Shown piece after piece: positions 8,878 to 19,412 of a DNA stretch of 45,028 nucleotides (position 1 is its first letter; each line of letters starts with the position of its first letter). The stretch spans positions 1 through 45,028 of the forward strand of contig CABUPH010000017.1 in assembly GCA_902493375.1 (NCBI GenBank). Reading direction: 5' to 3'. A program made the position numbers and the translations under genes. The notes below the pieces were generated by a model that was given only the letters and a program-made list of their open reading frames with translations, had not been told where the DNA came from and did not search any database. Origin of the DNA: an uncultured Collinsella sp. (lineage in GTDB: Bacteria > Actinomycetota > Coriobacteriia > Coriobacteriales > Coriobacteriaceae).

Positions 8878-9177
8878 TTAGACGAGCTTGATCTTCTCGA
8901 TGTCCTTGCGCGAGGACTCGCGATACAGCGAGAACTTGCGGCCGATGACCTGGACGACCTCGGCGTGGCAACGCTCAGCGAGCTCTTCGGCGGCCTCGCG
9001 GGCGGAAAGACTGGAGCCATCGAGCACGGAGCACTTAACGAGCTCGTGCTTCTCCAGGTAGGCGACCGTCTGCTCGACGGTGCCCTCGTTGACATCGGAC
9101 TTACCGATGATGATGGCGGGGTTGAGGTGATGGGCCATGCTGCGAAGCTGCTTGACCTGGGCTCCTGTCAGTGCCAT
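8878..9177 (-). CDS. yhbY: YhbY-family (CRM domain) RNA-binding protein
   Basis: A 99-aa single CRM-domain protein. MALTGAQVKQLRSMAHHLNPAIIIGKSDVNEG and the following VEQTVAYLEKHELVKCSVL match the family, including the GK.G-like loop in the form IIIGKSDV. The C-terminal part VVQVIGRKFSLYRES is also typical. In E. coli the homologue binds pre-50S ribosomal particles, so a role in ribosome assembly is expected. It is transcribed on its own and ends in the terminator at 8806-8840. The symbol is by homology. Confidence 0.93.
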   Translation of the reverse strand: MALTGAQVKQLRSMAHHLNPAIIIGKSDVNEGTVEQTVAYLEKHELVKCSVLDGSSLSAREAAEELAERCHAEVVQVIGRKFSLYRESSRKDIEKIKLV

Positions 9178-9335
9178 GGGTTCTCGCTTTCTATGTATGG
9201 GGTGCCCCGCGACGGGGCCTTAATCTACGTGAGCTGTCCCACGATAGCGCAGGAACGGCGCGGTGTGGAGCGCGTTTGCCCAGTTCGCAAAGAATGCGGA
9301 TGCCGAGGTGATGGGCAGCTCGGGCTGTGAACGGG

Positions 9336-10223
9336 CTACGAGCGGGATTCAGAGACCGGTTCCCATGCAATAAACGCCCAGCGAACCTTGCGGACATGAT
9401 CGAGCATATAGCGCCCCTGCGGCACGCCCTTGGAGCCCGGCTCACCGGCATGGGGGTTCTCAATCATGTGTTGAGCGATGTAGTCGCGCAGGCAGTCGAT
9501 CTTATCCTCGTTGCCATGCTCGAGCATACGGGAAAAATCCGCCACGCCTGCCTCAAGGCTGTCGAAGGTATCGCGACGAGGCGATTCAAAGTATGTAACC
9601 TGCGGCAACGAACCCATCTGAATGAGGATGTTGAAGGCGTACACAAAGCCATTGCTGCGGGTAACCGAGGCGCCGATAGCGTTCATCAAGTGCAGATCAT
9701 AGCGCGGGCTGGAGTTGGCGACCATCGTGACAGCACAACGCCGACGAGCCGTACGGTCGAGCTTGGCAAGCGCACCTTTTAGATCGGTCGTCGTAACCGA
9801 CCGACTGGCAAAGGCAACATCCACCGCTTTCGCGACCGGTCCAACCAAATCCCAATCATCATCCCAAGCAAGCTCAAGCGGCGTTATGCGCCCTTCGAGC
9901 CCGTAATACTCAATGCCGGCATCAAGGGTGCCCAACATAGCGGGGGAGAAGTCGGCTGCAATCACAGGATGCCCAGCCTGAGCAAGCGGAATAGCAATCG
10001 ACCCAGCCCCACACCCCATATCCAACACGGATTCACCAGGCTTTAACGCCAACAGCTTCATAAAGTCCCGGGCATACGGGGCAGTTTCCAACGGCCGAAA
10101 ATGCCGAGCCCGCTTATCCCATTCAAAAGAATCATCAGCCCGCCGCCGATCAGCTTGCAGACGTATCCATTCGCCATTCCAATCCGCAGAAAGCAGATCA
10201 GAACGAATCTCCCCATCAACCAC
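9336..10223 (-). CDS. class I SAM-dependent methyltransferase
   Basis: A 295-aa protein with motif I VLDMGCGAGSIAIPLAQAG (about residues 85-103), the acidic post-I loop AADFSPAML, and a Rossmann-type remainder. The N-terminal 60 residues contain WNGEWIRLQADRRRADD, seen in small methyltransferases of unknown substrate. The start is GTG 10223, chosen because GAGGAGG sits 7 bases upstream. A minus-strand terminator lies about 20 bases before the gene, so it is probably separate from the PFL gene further upstream. The substrate cannot be inferred. Confidence 0.82.
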   Translation of the reverse strand: MVDGEIRSDLLSADWNGEWIRLQADRRRADDSFEWDKRARHFRPLETAPYARDFMKLLALKPGESVLDMGCGAGSIAIPLAQAGHPVIAADFSPAMLGTLDAGIEYYGLEGRITPLELAWDDDWDLVGPVAKAVDVAFASRSVTTTDLKGALAKLDRTARRRCAVTMVANSSPRYDLHLMNAIGASVTRSNGFVYAFNILIQMGSLPQVTYFESPRRDTFDSLEAGVADFSRMLEHGNEDKIDCLRDYIAQHMIENPHAGEPGSKGVPQGRYMLDHVRKVRWAFIAWEPVSESRS

Positions 10224-10244
10224 GGGCCAACCTCCTCACACAAC

Positions 10245-10276
10245 AAAAAAGCGACTCCTCCCAAAAGAAGAGCCGC
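10245..10276 (-). terminator. minus-strand terminator between PFL gene and methyltransferase
   Basis: On the minus strand GCGGCTCTTC and GGAGTCGC form a stem with a G-U pair, followed by TTTTTTG. It lies just before the methyltransferase ribosome binding site, so it could be an attenuator or the end of the upstream transcript. Confidence 0.55.
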
Positions 10277-10390
10277 AACCAGCATATATCAGAAAGAACC
10301 GATCCAACGCCAAACCGTCATACCAGCAAAGTGGAGCAGAAGCGAAGCGACTGCAACCGGGATAGAACCCAACCGAGGTCCCGTTGTGCG

Positions 10391-10524
10391 GGAGCCCCGG
10401 GGAGGGCAAATATATAAGGTCGATCGCGAGTTCCGCACGAGCCGGAGAGCACTTAATGTGCTCTCCGTGCGAGTCAGGACTGTCCGAGCAGGCGACCTTA
10501 TATATTTGCCCTCCCCGGGGCTCC
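10391..10524. repeat. perfect 32-bp inverted repeat with nested hairpin
   Basis: Arms 10391-10422 and 10493-10524 are exact reverse complements (outer GGAGCCCCGGGGAGGG, inner AATATATAAGGTCG). The 70-base centre has its own hairpin: GGAGAGCAC (10444-10452) with GTGCTCTCC (10458-10466), extended by CGCAC/GTGCG. It lies 17 bases after the PFL-family stop codon. No T-run follows on either strand. It may be a miniature mobile element or a cruciform 3'-UTR element. Confidence 0.85.
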
Positions 10525-10541
10525 TCGCCCGAACCCCTCAG

Positions 10542-11906
10542 CTAGTTCTTCAGCGAGTTCAGCGGTGCCGGGAAGCGTCCACCACGGTGGGCGAGCACGG
10601 TGCCGGCGTTGGGGTTCACCGGCATGATGGGCGCACGGCCGAACAGGCCGCCGTACTCGACGCAGTCGCCCACGCCCTTGCCGATGGCGGGAATCACGCG
10701 GACGGCCGTGGTCTTGTTGTTGATGACGCCGATGGCCATCTCGTCGGCGATGATGCCGGCGATGGTCTCGACCGGGGTGTCGCCGGGGATGGCAATCATG
10801 TCCAGGCCAACGGAGCACACGCAGGTCATGGCCTCGAGCTTCTCGAGCGAAAGCGCGCCGGCCTCGACGGCGGAGATCATGCCGGCGTCCTCGGACACGG
10901 GGATGAAAGCGCCGGAGAGACCGCCCACGCTGGAGCTGGCCATGACGCCGCCCTTCTTGACGGCATCGTTGAGCATGGCGAGCGCGCAGGTCGTGCCGGG
11001 GCCACCGCAGGTGCCCACGCCGATGATCTCGAGGATGCGCGCGACGGAGTCGCCGATGGCGGGCGTGGGGGCCAGCGACAGGTCGACAATGCCCTTCTCG
11101 ACTCCCAGGCGATGGGCGGCCTCGCGGCTCATGAGCTCGCCGGCGCGGGTGATCTTAAAGGCGGTCTGCTTAATCTTTTCGGCGACTTCCATCATCGAGG
11201 CGGAATCGGGCAGCGTCTCCAGGGCTGCGGCCATAACACCGGGGCCCGAGACGCCTACGTTGATGACGGCGTCGGCCTCGCCACCGCCGTGGACGGCGCC
11301 CGCCATAAACGGGGAGTCCTCGACCATGTTGGCAAAGCAGACAAACTTGGAAGCGCCGACGGAATCCTGGTCGGCCGTGAGTCTAGCGGCATCGATGATG
11401 GTCTGGGCCGCCATAAGCACGGCGTCCATGTTGATGCCAGCGCGCAGGCTAGCAACATTGACGCTGGAGCAGACGCGGCTGGTGGTAGCGAGCGCCTGGG
11501 GGATGGACTGGATAACGCGGCGATCGGCGTCGCCGATGCCCTTCTGGACGAGTGCGGAGAAGCCGCCCAGGTAGTCGATGCCGAGCGTCTCGGCCGCGCG
11601 GTCGAGGGCGTGCGCGATAGGGGTGAGGTCCTCATCCTTGCAGCAAGCGGCGATCTGCGCCACCGGGGTAACGGAGACGCGCTTGTTGACGATGGGGATA
11701 CCGTACTCGCGCTCGAGGTTCTCGGCGGTCTCGACCAGATGCTCAGCCGTGTGCGTCACGTGGTCGTAGATCTTCGTGCACATGCGGTCGAGGTTCTCGT
11801 CACCGCAACCCATGAGCGAAACACCCATGGTGATGGTCCTGATGTCGAGGTTCTGCTCCTCAACCATGCCGCGGGTTTCCGCGATTTCTGCGGGCGTGAT
11901 CGCCAT
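10542..11906 (-). CDS. PFL family protein (UPF0210)
   Basis: A 454-aa protein of the UPF0210/DUF711 family, related in fold to pyruvate formate-lyase-like enzymes but with no assigned reaction. Recognisable stretches include RTITMGVSLMGC near the N-terminus, VCSSVNVASLRAGINMDAV, GVSGPGVMAA and the C-terminal VNPNAGTVLAHRGGRFPAP. The start at 11906 follows GGAGCGCAAGG; the longer frame to 11963 is not supported. In other bacteria this gene often follows a small ACT-domain gene, which is not present here. It is downstream of metH and may be co-transcribed in part through the hairpin at 11952-11989. Confidence 0.9.
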   Translation of the reverse strand: MAITPAEIAETRGMVEEQNLDIRTITMGVSLMGCGDENLDRMCTKIYDHVTHTAEHLVETAENLEREYGIPIVNKRVSVTPVAQIAACCKDEDLTPIAHALDRAAETLGIDYLGGFSALVQKGIGDADRRVIQSIPQALATTSRVCSSVNVASLRAGINMDAVLMAAQTIIDAARLTADQDSVGASKFVCFANMVEDSPFMAGAVHGGGEADAVINVGVSGPGVMAAALETLPDSASMMEVAEKIKQTAFKITRAGELMSREAAHRLGVEKGIVDLSLAPTPAIGDSVARILEIIGVGTCGGPGTTCALAMLNDAVKKGGVMASSSVGGLSGAFIPVSEDAGMISAVEAGALSLEKLEAMTCVCSVGLDMIAIPGDTPVETIAGIIADEMAIGVINNKTTAVRVIPAIGKGVGDCVEYGGLFGRAPIMPVNPNAGTVLAHRGGRFPAPLNSLKN

Positions 11907-11951
11907 CCTTGCGCTCCTATCTGCCAAAACGAGCATAGTCTTTTCTATTCT

Positions 11952-11989
11952 AACGTGCCGCACGTGCCAAGTGGCGCATGCGGCACGTT
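11952..11989 (-). terminator. hairpin between metH and the PFL gene
   Basis: AACGTGCCGCA and TGCGGCACGTT form an 11-bp stem. There is no clear T-run after it on the minus strand, so it may be a weak terminator or a processing or stability element. Confidence 0.4.
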
Positions 11990-12014
11990 TTGGTGCTCGG
12001 TTGTTTCCGTTGTG

Positions 12015-14573
12015 TTACTGCCCAAAGACCTCTTCGGCGATGCGCGCGCTTTCGGCGGCATCCTTGGCGTAGTAGTCCGCGCCGATCTGCTTGGCGTATT
12101 CGGGGGTGAGCACGGCGCCGCCTACGATGATCTTGACGCCCGGCACCTCGGCATGGAGCAACTTGATGGTCTCCTCCATGGCGACGACGGTGGTGGTCAT
12201 AAGCGCCGAGAGGCCGACGAGTTTGATATCGCGCTCCTTGACGGTCTTGAGCACCTCCTGTGGATCGACGTCGCGGCCCAGGTCAAAGACGGTGTAGCCG
12301 TAGTTGTCGAGCAGCATTTTGACGATATTCTTGCCGATATCGTGGATGTCGCCCTTGACGGTGGCCACGCAGATCTTGCCCTTGTCGGCAATCTCGCCGG
12401 CGGGCATCAGGCGCTTGATGGTGTCGAAGCCCACACGCGCGGCCTCGGCCGAGGCCATGAGCTGCGGCAAGAAGAACTTGCCCTGGTCAAAGAGGACGCC
12501 CACCTCGTCGAGGGCGGGGATAAAGTGATTGTTGATGAGGTCCATGGCGTCGTGGTCTGCCAGCAGACGCTCGGTCTCGGCAGCGATCTCTCCCTTGCGG
12601 CCCGAGACGACCATGTGGCGGATGGGGTCGTCGTTGCCGTCGGTGCTGGTGACACCAGCGGCGGGCACGGTGTCGGTCGATGCGGCCTGAGCTGCTGCCG
12701 GGTTGGCGGCGATCTTGTACGGATCGGTCCAGCCGGCATAGCGCTCGATGTATCCGGTCGAGCCCTCGTCCTCAACGCTCAGGACGCGATAGCTGTAGAC
12801 GGTGTCCATAAAGCGCTTGGAGCCCGGGTTCATGATGGGGGCGTCCAGGCCCGCGCCAAAGGCGGCGGCCAAAAAGACCGAGCCCAGCAGCGGGCGGGCA
12901 GGCAGGCCAAAGCTGATGTTCGAAACGCCGAGCGCGCATTTGACGCCCAGGCGCTCCTTGCACAGGGACATGGCGCGCAGGATCTGCTCAGCCTGGCGCT
13001 GGTTGGTCGAGGCGGTCATGACCAGGCAGTCGATGAGGATGCGGTTCGGGCCGATGCCGTAGCGGGCGGCCTCGGCCACGATGCGCTCGGCGATGGCGAA
13101 GCGGGCCTCGGCGGTATCAGGGATGCCGCCTTCGTCGAGCGTAAGGCCGACAACGTTGGTGCCGTAGTGGGCGACCAGCGGAAAGATCTCATCCATGATC
13201 TGCTGCTTGCCGTTGACCGAGTTGATGATGGGCTTGCCGGCGTAGCGGCGCACGGCGGCCTCGACAGCGGCGGGATCGGTGGAGTCGATCTGCAGCGGCA
13301 ACAGCGTGGAGCCTTGGAGCTGCTCGGTCGCCTGCTGGATAATCTTGACCTCGTCGATCTCGGGCAGGCCCACGTTGACGTCCAGGATATCGGCGCCCTG
13401 CTCCTGCTGGCTGATGCCTTGGCTCACGACGTAGTCCAGATCGCCGTCGCGCAGGGCCTGCTGCAGGCGCTTTTTGCCGGTGGGATTGATGCGCTCGCCG
13501 ATGACGGCAATCTTGTGGCCGTCGCAGGGAAGGTCCACGACCGTCTGGGCGCTTGTGACCGACATGCTGGGCTTGCGGTGGCGCGGACTGGGCGTGTGGT
13601 TATCGATAAGCGTGCGCAGCGCTGCCATGTGCGTGGGCGTGGTACCGCAGCAACCGCCCACGACGCTCACGCCGTCGGCGATCATGCCGGCGACGGCCTG
13701 GGCGTATTCGGGGGCCTGGATGTCAAAGACGGTGTTACCGTCGTCGTCCACGCGGGGCAGTCCTGCGTTGGCCTGCACCATAACGGGCTTGTCCGTAACG
13801 GTGAGCATGCGAGCGGCGAGCCCTCGGAGCTCGGCCGGTCCCTGGCTGCAGTTGATGCCCAAAACGTCGGCGCCGATGGCGTCGAGCGTGGTGGCGGCCA
13901 CCTCGGGGCTCGTGCCCAGGAAGGTGCGGCCGTCTTCCTCAAAGGTCATGGTGGCAAAGACGGGCAAGTCGGAATTCTCGCGGCAGGCGAGGACTGCCGC
14001 CTTGATCTCGGCCAGGTCGGTCATAGTCTCGATAATAAAGAGGTCCACGCTCGCATCGACGCCGGCGCGCACCTCCTCGGCAAAGAGGTCGTAGGCCTCG
14101 TCGAAGCTGAGGGTACCCAAGGGGCGAAGCAGCGCGCCGATGGGGCCGATGTCGCCGGCGACGTAGTGGGCACCGGCTGCGCGGGCGCAGGCGACAGCGG
14201 CGGCAAAGACATCTGCCACGGTGGCGGTACCGTCGAGCTTGTGGGCGTTGGCGCCAAAGGTGTTGGCGGTGATCACGTCGCAGCCGGCCTCGACGTACTG
14301 TCGCTGAATGTCGGTAATGACCTGGGGCTCCTCAAAGTTGAGCAGCTCGGGCAGGGCTCCGGCCTTCATGCCGGCCGCCTGCAGCATGGTGCCCATGCCG
14401 CCGTCGAACAGCAGATGCCCCGTGCCCTCGATGGCCGCACGCAGGCGATCGTCCTTAATGCGCAGATCGTCGATCGTGCGCGTCTTGTACGTGGCACCGT
14501 TGCGACGTGCGGCATCAACGGGTGCCGCCAATGCAGTGCCGTCAGAATCATGAGTGATAAGCGGAGTAAACAT
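12015..14573 (-). CDS. metH: cobalamin-dependent methionine synthase without reactivation domain
   Basis: An 852-aa protein holding the first three MetH modules. The N-terminal homocysteine-binding barrel has FDGGMGTML and zinc-type cysteines in GINCSQGP and VGGCCGTTP. The pterin (methyltetrahydrofolate) domain follows, with AVIGERINPTGKK. The C-terminal cobalamin domain has the cap and KGDIHDIGKN, whose His is the lower B12 ligand. E. coli MetH is about 1227 aa because it carries an extra C-terminal SAM-binding reactivation domain; here that domain is encoded by the adjacent upstream gene. TTAGGAGCCCTCG precedes the ATG at 14573. It works with metF in methionine synthesis. Confidence 0.95.
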   Translation of the reverse strand: MFTPLITHDSDGTALAAPVDAARRNGATYKTRTIDDLRIKDDRLRAAIEGTGHLLFDGGMGTMLQAAGMKAGALPELLNFEEPQVITDIQRQYVEAGCDVITANTFGANAHKLDGTATVADVFAAAVACARAAGAHYVAGDIGPIGALLRPLGTLSFDEAYDLFAEEVRAGVDASVDLFIIETMTDLAEIKAAVLACRENSDLPVFATMTFEEDGRTFLGTSPEVAATTLDAIGADVLGINCSQGPAELRGLAARMLTVTDKPVMVQANAGLPRVDDDGNTVFDIQAPEYAQAVAGMIADGVSVVGGCCGTTPTHMAALRTLIDNHTPSPRHRKPSMSVTSAQTVVDLPCDGHKIAVIGERINPTGKKRLQQALRDGDLDYVVSQGISQQEQGADILDVNVGLPEIDEVKIIQQATEQLQGSTLLPLQIDSTDPAAVEAAVRRYAGKPIINSVNGKQQIMDEIFPLVAHYGTNVVGLTLDEGGIPDTAEARFAIAERIVAEAARYGIGPNRILIDCLVMTASTNQRQAEQILRAMSLCKERLGVKCALGVSNISFGLPARPLLGSVFLAAAFGAGLDAPIMNPGSKRFMDTVYSYRVLSVEDEGSTGYIERYAGWTDPYKIAANPAAAQAASTDTVPAAGVTSTDGNDDPIRHMVVSGRKGEIAAETERLLADHDAMDLINNHFIPALDEVGVLFDQGKFFLPQLMASAEAARVGFDTIKRLMPAGEIADKGKICVATVKGDIHDIGKNIVKMLLDNYGYTVFDLGRDVDPQEVLKTVKERDIKLVGLSALMTTTVVAMEETIKLLHAEVPGVKIIVGGAVLTPEYAKQIGADYYAKDAAESARIAEEVFGQ

Positions 14574-14582
14574 CGAGGGCTC

Positions 14583-15371
14583 CTAATGGCTGGAATAGCA
14601 GGTGGTGTGGGCGGCGCGGAAGCGACAGTGCTCGCGCATGCGGCAGATATTGCAGGTGGGGCGGCTCTGGGCGTCGTGGACCTCGCCGTCGAACAGACCG
14701 ATCACCGCGGTCACACTCTTGGTGGGCATGAGCAGGCTGGTGGGCGTGACGGTAAGCCCGATGAGCCGCGTGGCGTTGAGCGCGTCCACGATTGAGCGCT
14801 GTGCCGTAAGCGGGCAGTCGCCGTAGCCGGGACTGAAGCGCCAGTTACCGGCGAGTCCGTGTGCGGCGGCCGCAGCCTTAACCTGCTGGTCCATCTGCTC
14901 GACGGCGGCTTCTACATAGGCAGAGCATGCGGCGTCGAGCACGGCTCCCTCCAGGGGCTGCTGGGCTCCCGTGGTACGCAGGCGACGCTCGGCGTCCATG
15001 CCGAGAGTGCATGCCATGAGCGCGGCAAATCGGGCGTCTTTGAGATGTCGATAGATATCGCGACCCCGCAGATCAACGTTGGTGCCGACCAAGCGGATGT
15101 AGGGCTCGCCCTGCTCGTCCACGCCCGTGGCATCGACGGTAAACACGCGCCGCACGCCGCGGGGCTCAATGTCCAGCTCAAGGCGCTCGACCACAAGCTC
15201 AATACGTCGTGACAGCTCGGGCTCAATCTGCTGGCCGCCGTAACCCAGATACCGCAGCATCTCGGCACGGTCGACACGGGGATGGTGCGCAGCATCGACA
15301 CGGTAAAGCGCCGGCGACGCAAGGTCGGCCGGCACTTCGACAGCGGTTGTATCGATGTGCGGTTTTTCCAT
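14583..15371 (-). CDS. methionine synthase reactivation (activation) domain protein
   Basis: A 262-aa protein that corresponds to the C-terminal AdoMet-binding domain of MetH. It contains FSPGYGDCPLTAQRSI and LTVTPTSLLMPTKSVTAVIG, the typical activation-domain signatures, and a terminal CNICRMREHCRFR cysteine cluster often seen in stand-alone versions. It should help reductively methylate inactive cob(II)alamin on MetH in trans. The ATG at 15371 shares one base with the metF stop (TAATG), so it is translationally coupled; the longer frame to 15680 runs into metF and is rejected. metH starts 9 bases downstream. Confidence 0.9.
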   Translation of the reverse strand: MEKPHIDTTAVEVPADLASPALYRVDAAHHPRVDRAEMLRYLGYGGQQIEPELSRRIELVVERLELDIEPRGVRRVFTVDATGVDEQGEPYIRLVGTNVDLRGRDIYRHLKDARFAALMACTLGMDAERRLRTTGAQQPLEGAVLDAACSAYVEAAVEQMDQQVKAAAAAHGLAGNWRFSPGYGDCPLTAQRSIVDALNATRLIGLTVTPTSLLMPTKSVTAVIGLFDGEVHDAQSRPTCNICRMREHCRFRAAHTTCYSSH

Positions 15372-16243
15372 TACCCTAGGCGCTCCATAATGGTCGCGGC
15401 GATCGCAGGACGATTCATAGTGTACAGGTGCAGACCGGCGGCACCGTGCTCCTTGAGGTCGCAAAGCTGACGGGCGGCATAATCTACACCGGCTGCCTGC
15501 AGGCTCTCGGGGTCGTTCTCGTACTTGGCGAGAATCTTGATGACGGGGGAGGGCAGCGACGCACCGCACATAAAGACCATGCGGCTGATTTGCGACTTGC
15601 CCATAAACGGCATGATGCCCGCGGTAATGGGCACGGTGATGCCCGCCTTGTCGGCAAGCTCGCGGAAGCGGTAGAAGCACTCGTTGTCAAAGAAGAGCTG
15701 CGTCACAAAGAAGCTCGCGCCGGCGTCCTGTTTTTGCTTGAGGTATTCGACCGAAGCGTTGAGGTCCTCACAGGCAATGTGGCCCTCGGGGTAGGCCGCG
15801 GCGCCCACACAAAAGCCGGCGTCGACAAGCTCGGGGATGAGGTCACGGGCGTAGGCGTAGTCCGAGGCGGGCTTGTCATCCTCGGTCGCGCCAGTGGGCA
15901 GATCACCGCGCAGGGCCAGGATGTTTTCTACGCCGGCGGAGCGGTATTCATCGATCTTGGCGGCGATATCGGCGTGCGAGCGGCCCACGCAGGTAAGGTG
16001 TGCCACCGAGGGTGTATCGAATTCGCTCGTAATCATATGCGCGATGGGGGCGGTGGTGGCGCCATTGCCCGAGCCGCCGGCCGAGCAGGTGACCGAGACA
16101 AAGCTCGGCGAAAGCTTGCACAGATTGCCTGCCACCTCGCGAGCCGTGTCGAGGGAAAGCTCGCCCTTAGGCGGGAACATCTCAAATGAAACGGGCGCGG
16201 TGCCCCGGGATGCCGCCTGCTTAAAAACCTCGTCGACGCGCAT
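15371..16243 (-). CDS. metF: methylenetetrahydrofolate reductase
   Basis: A 290-aa flavoprotein of the MetF family that makes 5-methyltetrahydrofolate, the methyl donor for MetH. Visible signatures are SFEMFPPKGE near the N-terminus, FVSVTCSAGGSGNG, NILALRGDLP and FFVTQLFFDNECF. The start at 16243 has AGGAGCACGAT upstream; a longer frame to 16309 adds no family sequence. It is the first gene of a minus-strand unit metF, MetH activation domain, metH. Confidence 0.94.
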   Translation of the reverse strand: MRVDEVFKQAASRGTAPVSFEMFPPKGELSLDTAREVAGNLCKLSPSFVSVTCSAGGSGNGATTAPIAHMITSEFDTPSVAHLTCVGRSHADIAAKIDEYRSAGVENILALRGDLPTGATEDDKPASDYAYARDLIPELVDAGFCVGAAAYPEGHIACEDLNASVEYLKQKQDAGASFFVTQLFFDNECFYRFRELADKAGITVPITAGIMPFMGKSQISRMVFMCGASLPSPVIKILAKYENDPESLQAAGVDYAARQLCDLKEHGAAGLHLYTMNRPAIAATIMERLG

Positions 16244-16382
16244 ATCGTGCTCCTTTAGATACGTAATAGTGTGATGTGTTGTAAGGATTCTACAGCACCA
16301 CTGTGTCACGGTGGAGTTTCACTCGCTATTCGGGGATACCAATCAAAGATGCCTTGCTATCGACATTCCCTATAGCAGAGCG

Positions 16383-16458
16383 GTCAATCTAGGATGGGGC
16401 TATAAAGACTGGTATCTGATGCGAAATACCAGTTAATAGAGCCCCATCCCAAATTGAC
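16383..16458. repeat. long interrupted hairpin between metF and glnN
   Basis: Three nested perfect arm pairs line up: GTCAAT/ATTGAC (16383-16388, 16453-16458), GGATGGGGCT/AGCCCCATCC (16392-16401, 16440-16449) and ACTGGTAT/ATACCAGT (16408-16415, 16426-16433). No T-run follows. It lies in the divergent metF-glnN region and could be a miniature repeat element or a regulatory structure. Confidence 0.75.
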
Positions 16459-16669
16459 TACCCTTAAACCATGGGGAGAGGTCTGCAATTTATACAGTTG
16501 ATTGGCTGTTGAGGGCGGCAACGCCGCCGCGATGCGGTAACCTCATTGATTGGTTTCGTGACAGCAACATAACGGTAATGTTGCGGAAACACGACGAGCC
16601 TAATCTATGACTCGTTCGTTAGTAATCAACACCGCTTCTCACGCGGTGCCGATACGAAGGGAGTTCCGT
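16459..16669 (+). promoter_or_regulatory. glnN upstream region
   Basis: About 210 bases with no gene. A GGCGGCAACGCCGCC hairpin lies near 16516-16530 and GCAACAT/ATGTTGC pairs at 16564-16584. I see no clear -35/-10 pair or known riboswitch. Confidence 0.35.
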
Positions 16670-18757
<2,088 letters not shown>

Positions 18758-18786
18758 AGCGTAACTGACATATCGTCACGGTATTG

Positions 18787-18824
18787 AGCCGGGGTCCGCA
18801 TCGCGCGGGCCCCGGCTATTTGTT
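18787..18824 (+). terminator. terminator-like hairpin after glnN
   Basis: AGCCGGGGTCCGC and GCGGGCCCCGGCT form a strong stem followed by a weak ATTTGTTTG tract. Confidence 0.65.
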
Positions 18825-18875
18825 TGCGAAGGACGCTTTGGATCCCGCTTTGCAACTGATTCGCCCACACAATAA

Positions 18876-19106
18876 GGGGTCGTGGGCAAAAAACGTCAAA
18901 TATGAGTACTGTCACAAGCCCTGTAGCATTATCTTTTTGCAAAATATGCAGTGTTACGCAACATATGTCCAAGTACTTAGCTGATAAATGCCTGCAATTC
19001 CTCCGCCGTAGGACGCCTTGTGTCCAAATCGCCTTCTGAGGGCATGAAATCGCTGTTACTAAATTGGTAACAGTACTCATATTTGCTATTTTTTGTCCAC
19101 GGGCCC
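18876..19106. repeat. inverted-repeat-bounded element (MITE candidate)
   Basis: 40-bp imperfect inverted arms at 18876-18915 and 19067-19106 share an exact 16-bp core, CAAATATGAGTACTGT (18897-18912, reverse complement at 19070-19085). A CTGTTAC/GTAACAG hairpin lies at 19052-19072. The interior has no credible gene. The outline is that of a non-autonomous miniature element of about 230 bp, but no target duplication was identified. Confidence 0.6.
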
Positions 19107-19135
19107 TTGGATGACAGTGTCATTTTATGCCTTTG

Positions 19136-19223
19136 GGGTTCGAATCCCGGCGTATGGGTAGCAAAAAGCCCGTCACCGAATTGGTAACGGGCTTCTCAGA
19201 TTCTGTGGTGCCCCCAGCGGGAT
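19136..19223. repeat. degenerate tRNA-3'-end/terminator unit, copy 1
   Basis: This unit starts GGGTTCGAATCCCGGCG (a T-arm-like plus-strand sequence), continues through an AAGCCCGTCACC/GGTAACGGGCTT hairpin with a poly-T on the minus strand (19163-19194), and ends TGGTGCCCCCAGCGGGAT, the exact 3' end of the neighbouring tRNA-Glu. After it the tRNA body is missing and is replaced by about 100 bases of unrelated G+C-rich sequence. It is a direct repeat of 19325-19412. Confidence 0.75.
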
Positions 19224-19324
19224 GTCCGCGTGCGGCTGGCGCCGCCCGCATTCGCTGTGTCGCTCCGCTCCTTGCGTGCTGCGCTGGAAAACGCTTGCGC
19301 GTTTCCTCAGCTCCGCACCCTGTC

Positions 19325-19412
19325 GGGTTCGAATCCCGGCGTTGGGGTAGCAAAAAGCCCGTCACCGCGGGGGTAACGGGCTTCTCGTTTCAAATGGTGC
19401 CCCCAGCGGGAT
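19325..19412. repeat. tRNA-3'-end/terminator unit, copy 2 (functional end of tRNA-Glu)
   Basis: It has the same order as copy 1: GGGTTCGAATCCCGGCG, the hairpin 19352-19383, and the tRNA-Glu acceptor end. Here it runs into the intact tRNA. The spacer between the two copies (19224-19324) contains AAAACGC-TTGC-GCGTTT (19288-19304), like the hairpin at 152-169. Confidence 0.75.
19352..19383 (-). terminator. tRNA-Glu terminator
   Basis: On the minus strand AAGCCCGTTACC pairs with GGTGACGGGCTT and is followed by TTTTT, about 12 bases after the tRNA CCA end. Confidence 0.85.

Noticed and set aside
10101..14795. 1564-codon plus-strand open frame
   Set aside because: It is antisense to the PFL gene and metH, has low-complexity Gly/Ala/Asp/His-rich sequence and no family motif; it is a by-product of high G+C codon use.
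16244..16382. SAM riboswitch upstream of metF
   Set aside because: I looked for the conserved SAM-riboswitch core and found no matching set of stems; only short hairpins are present.
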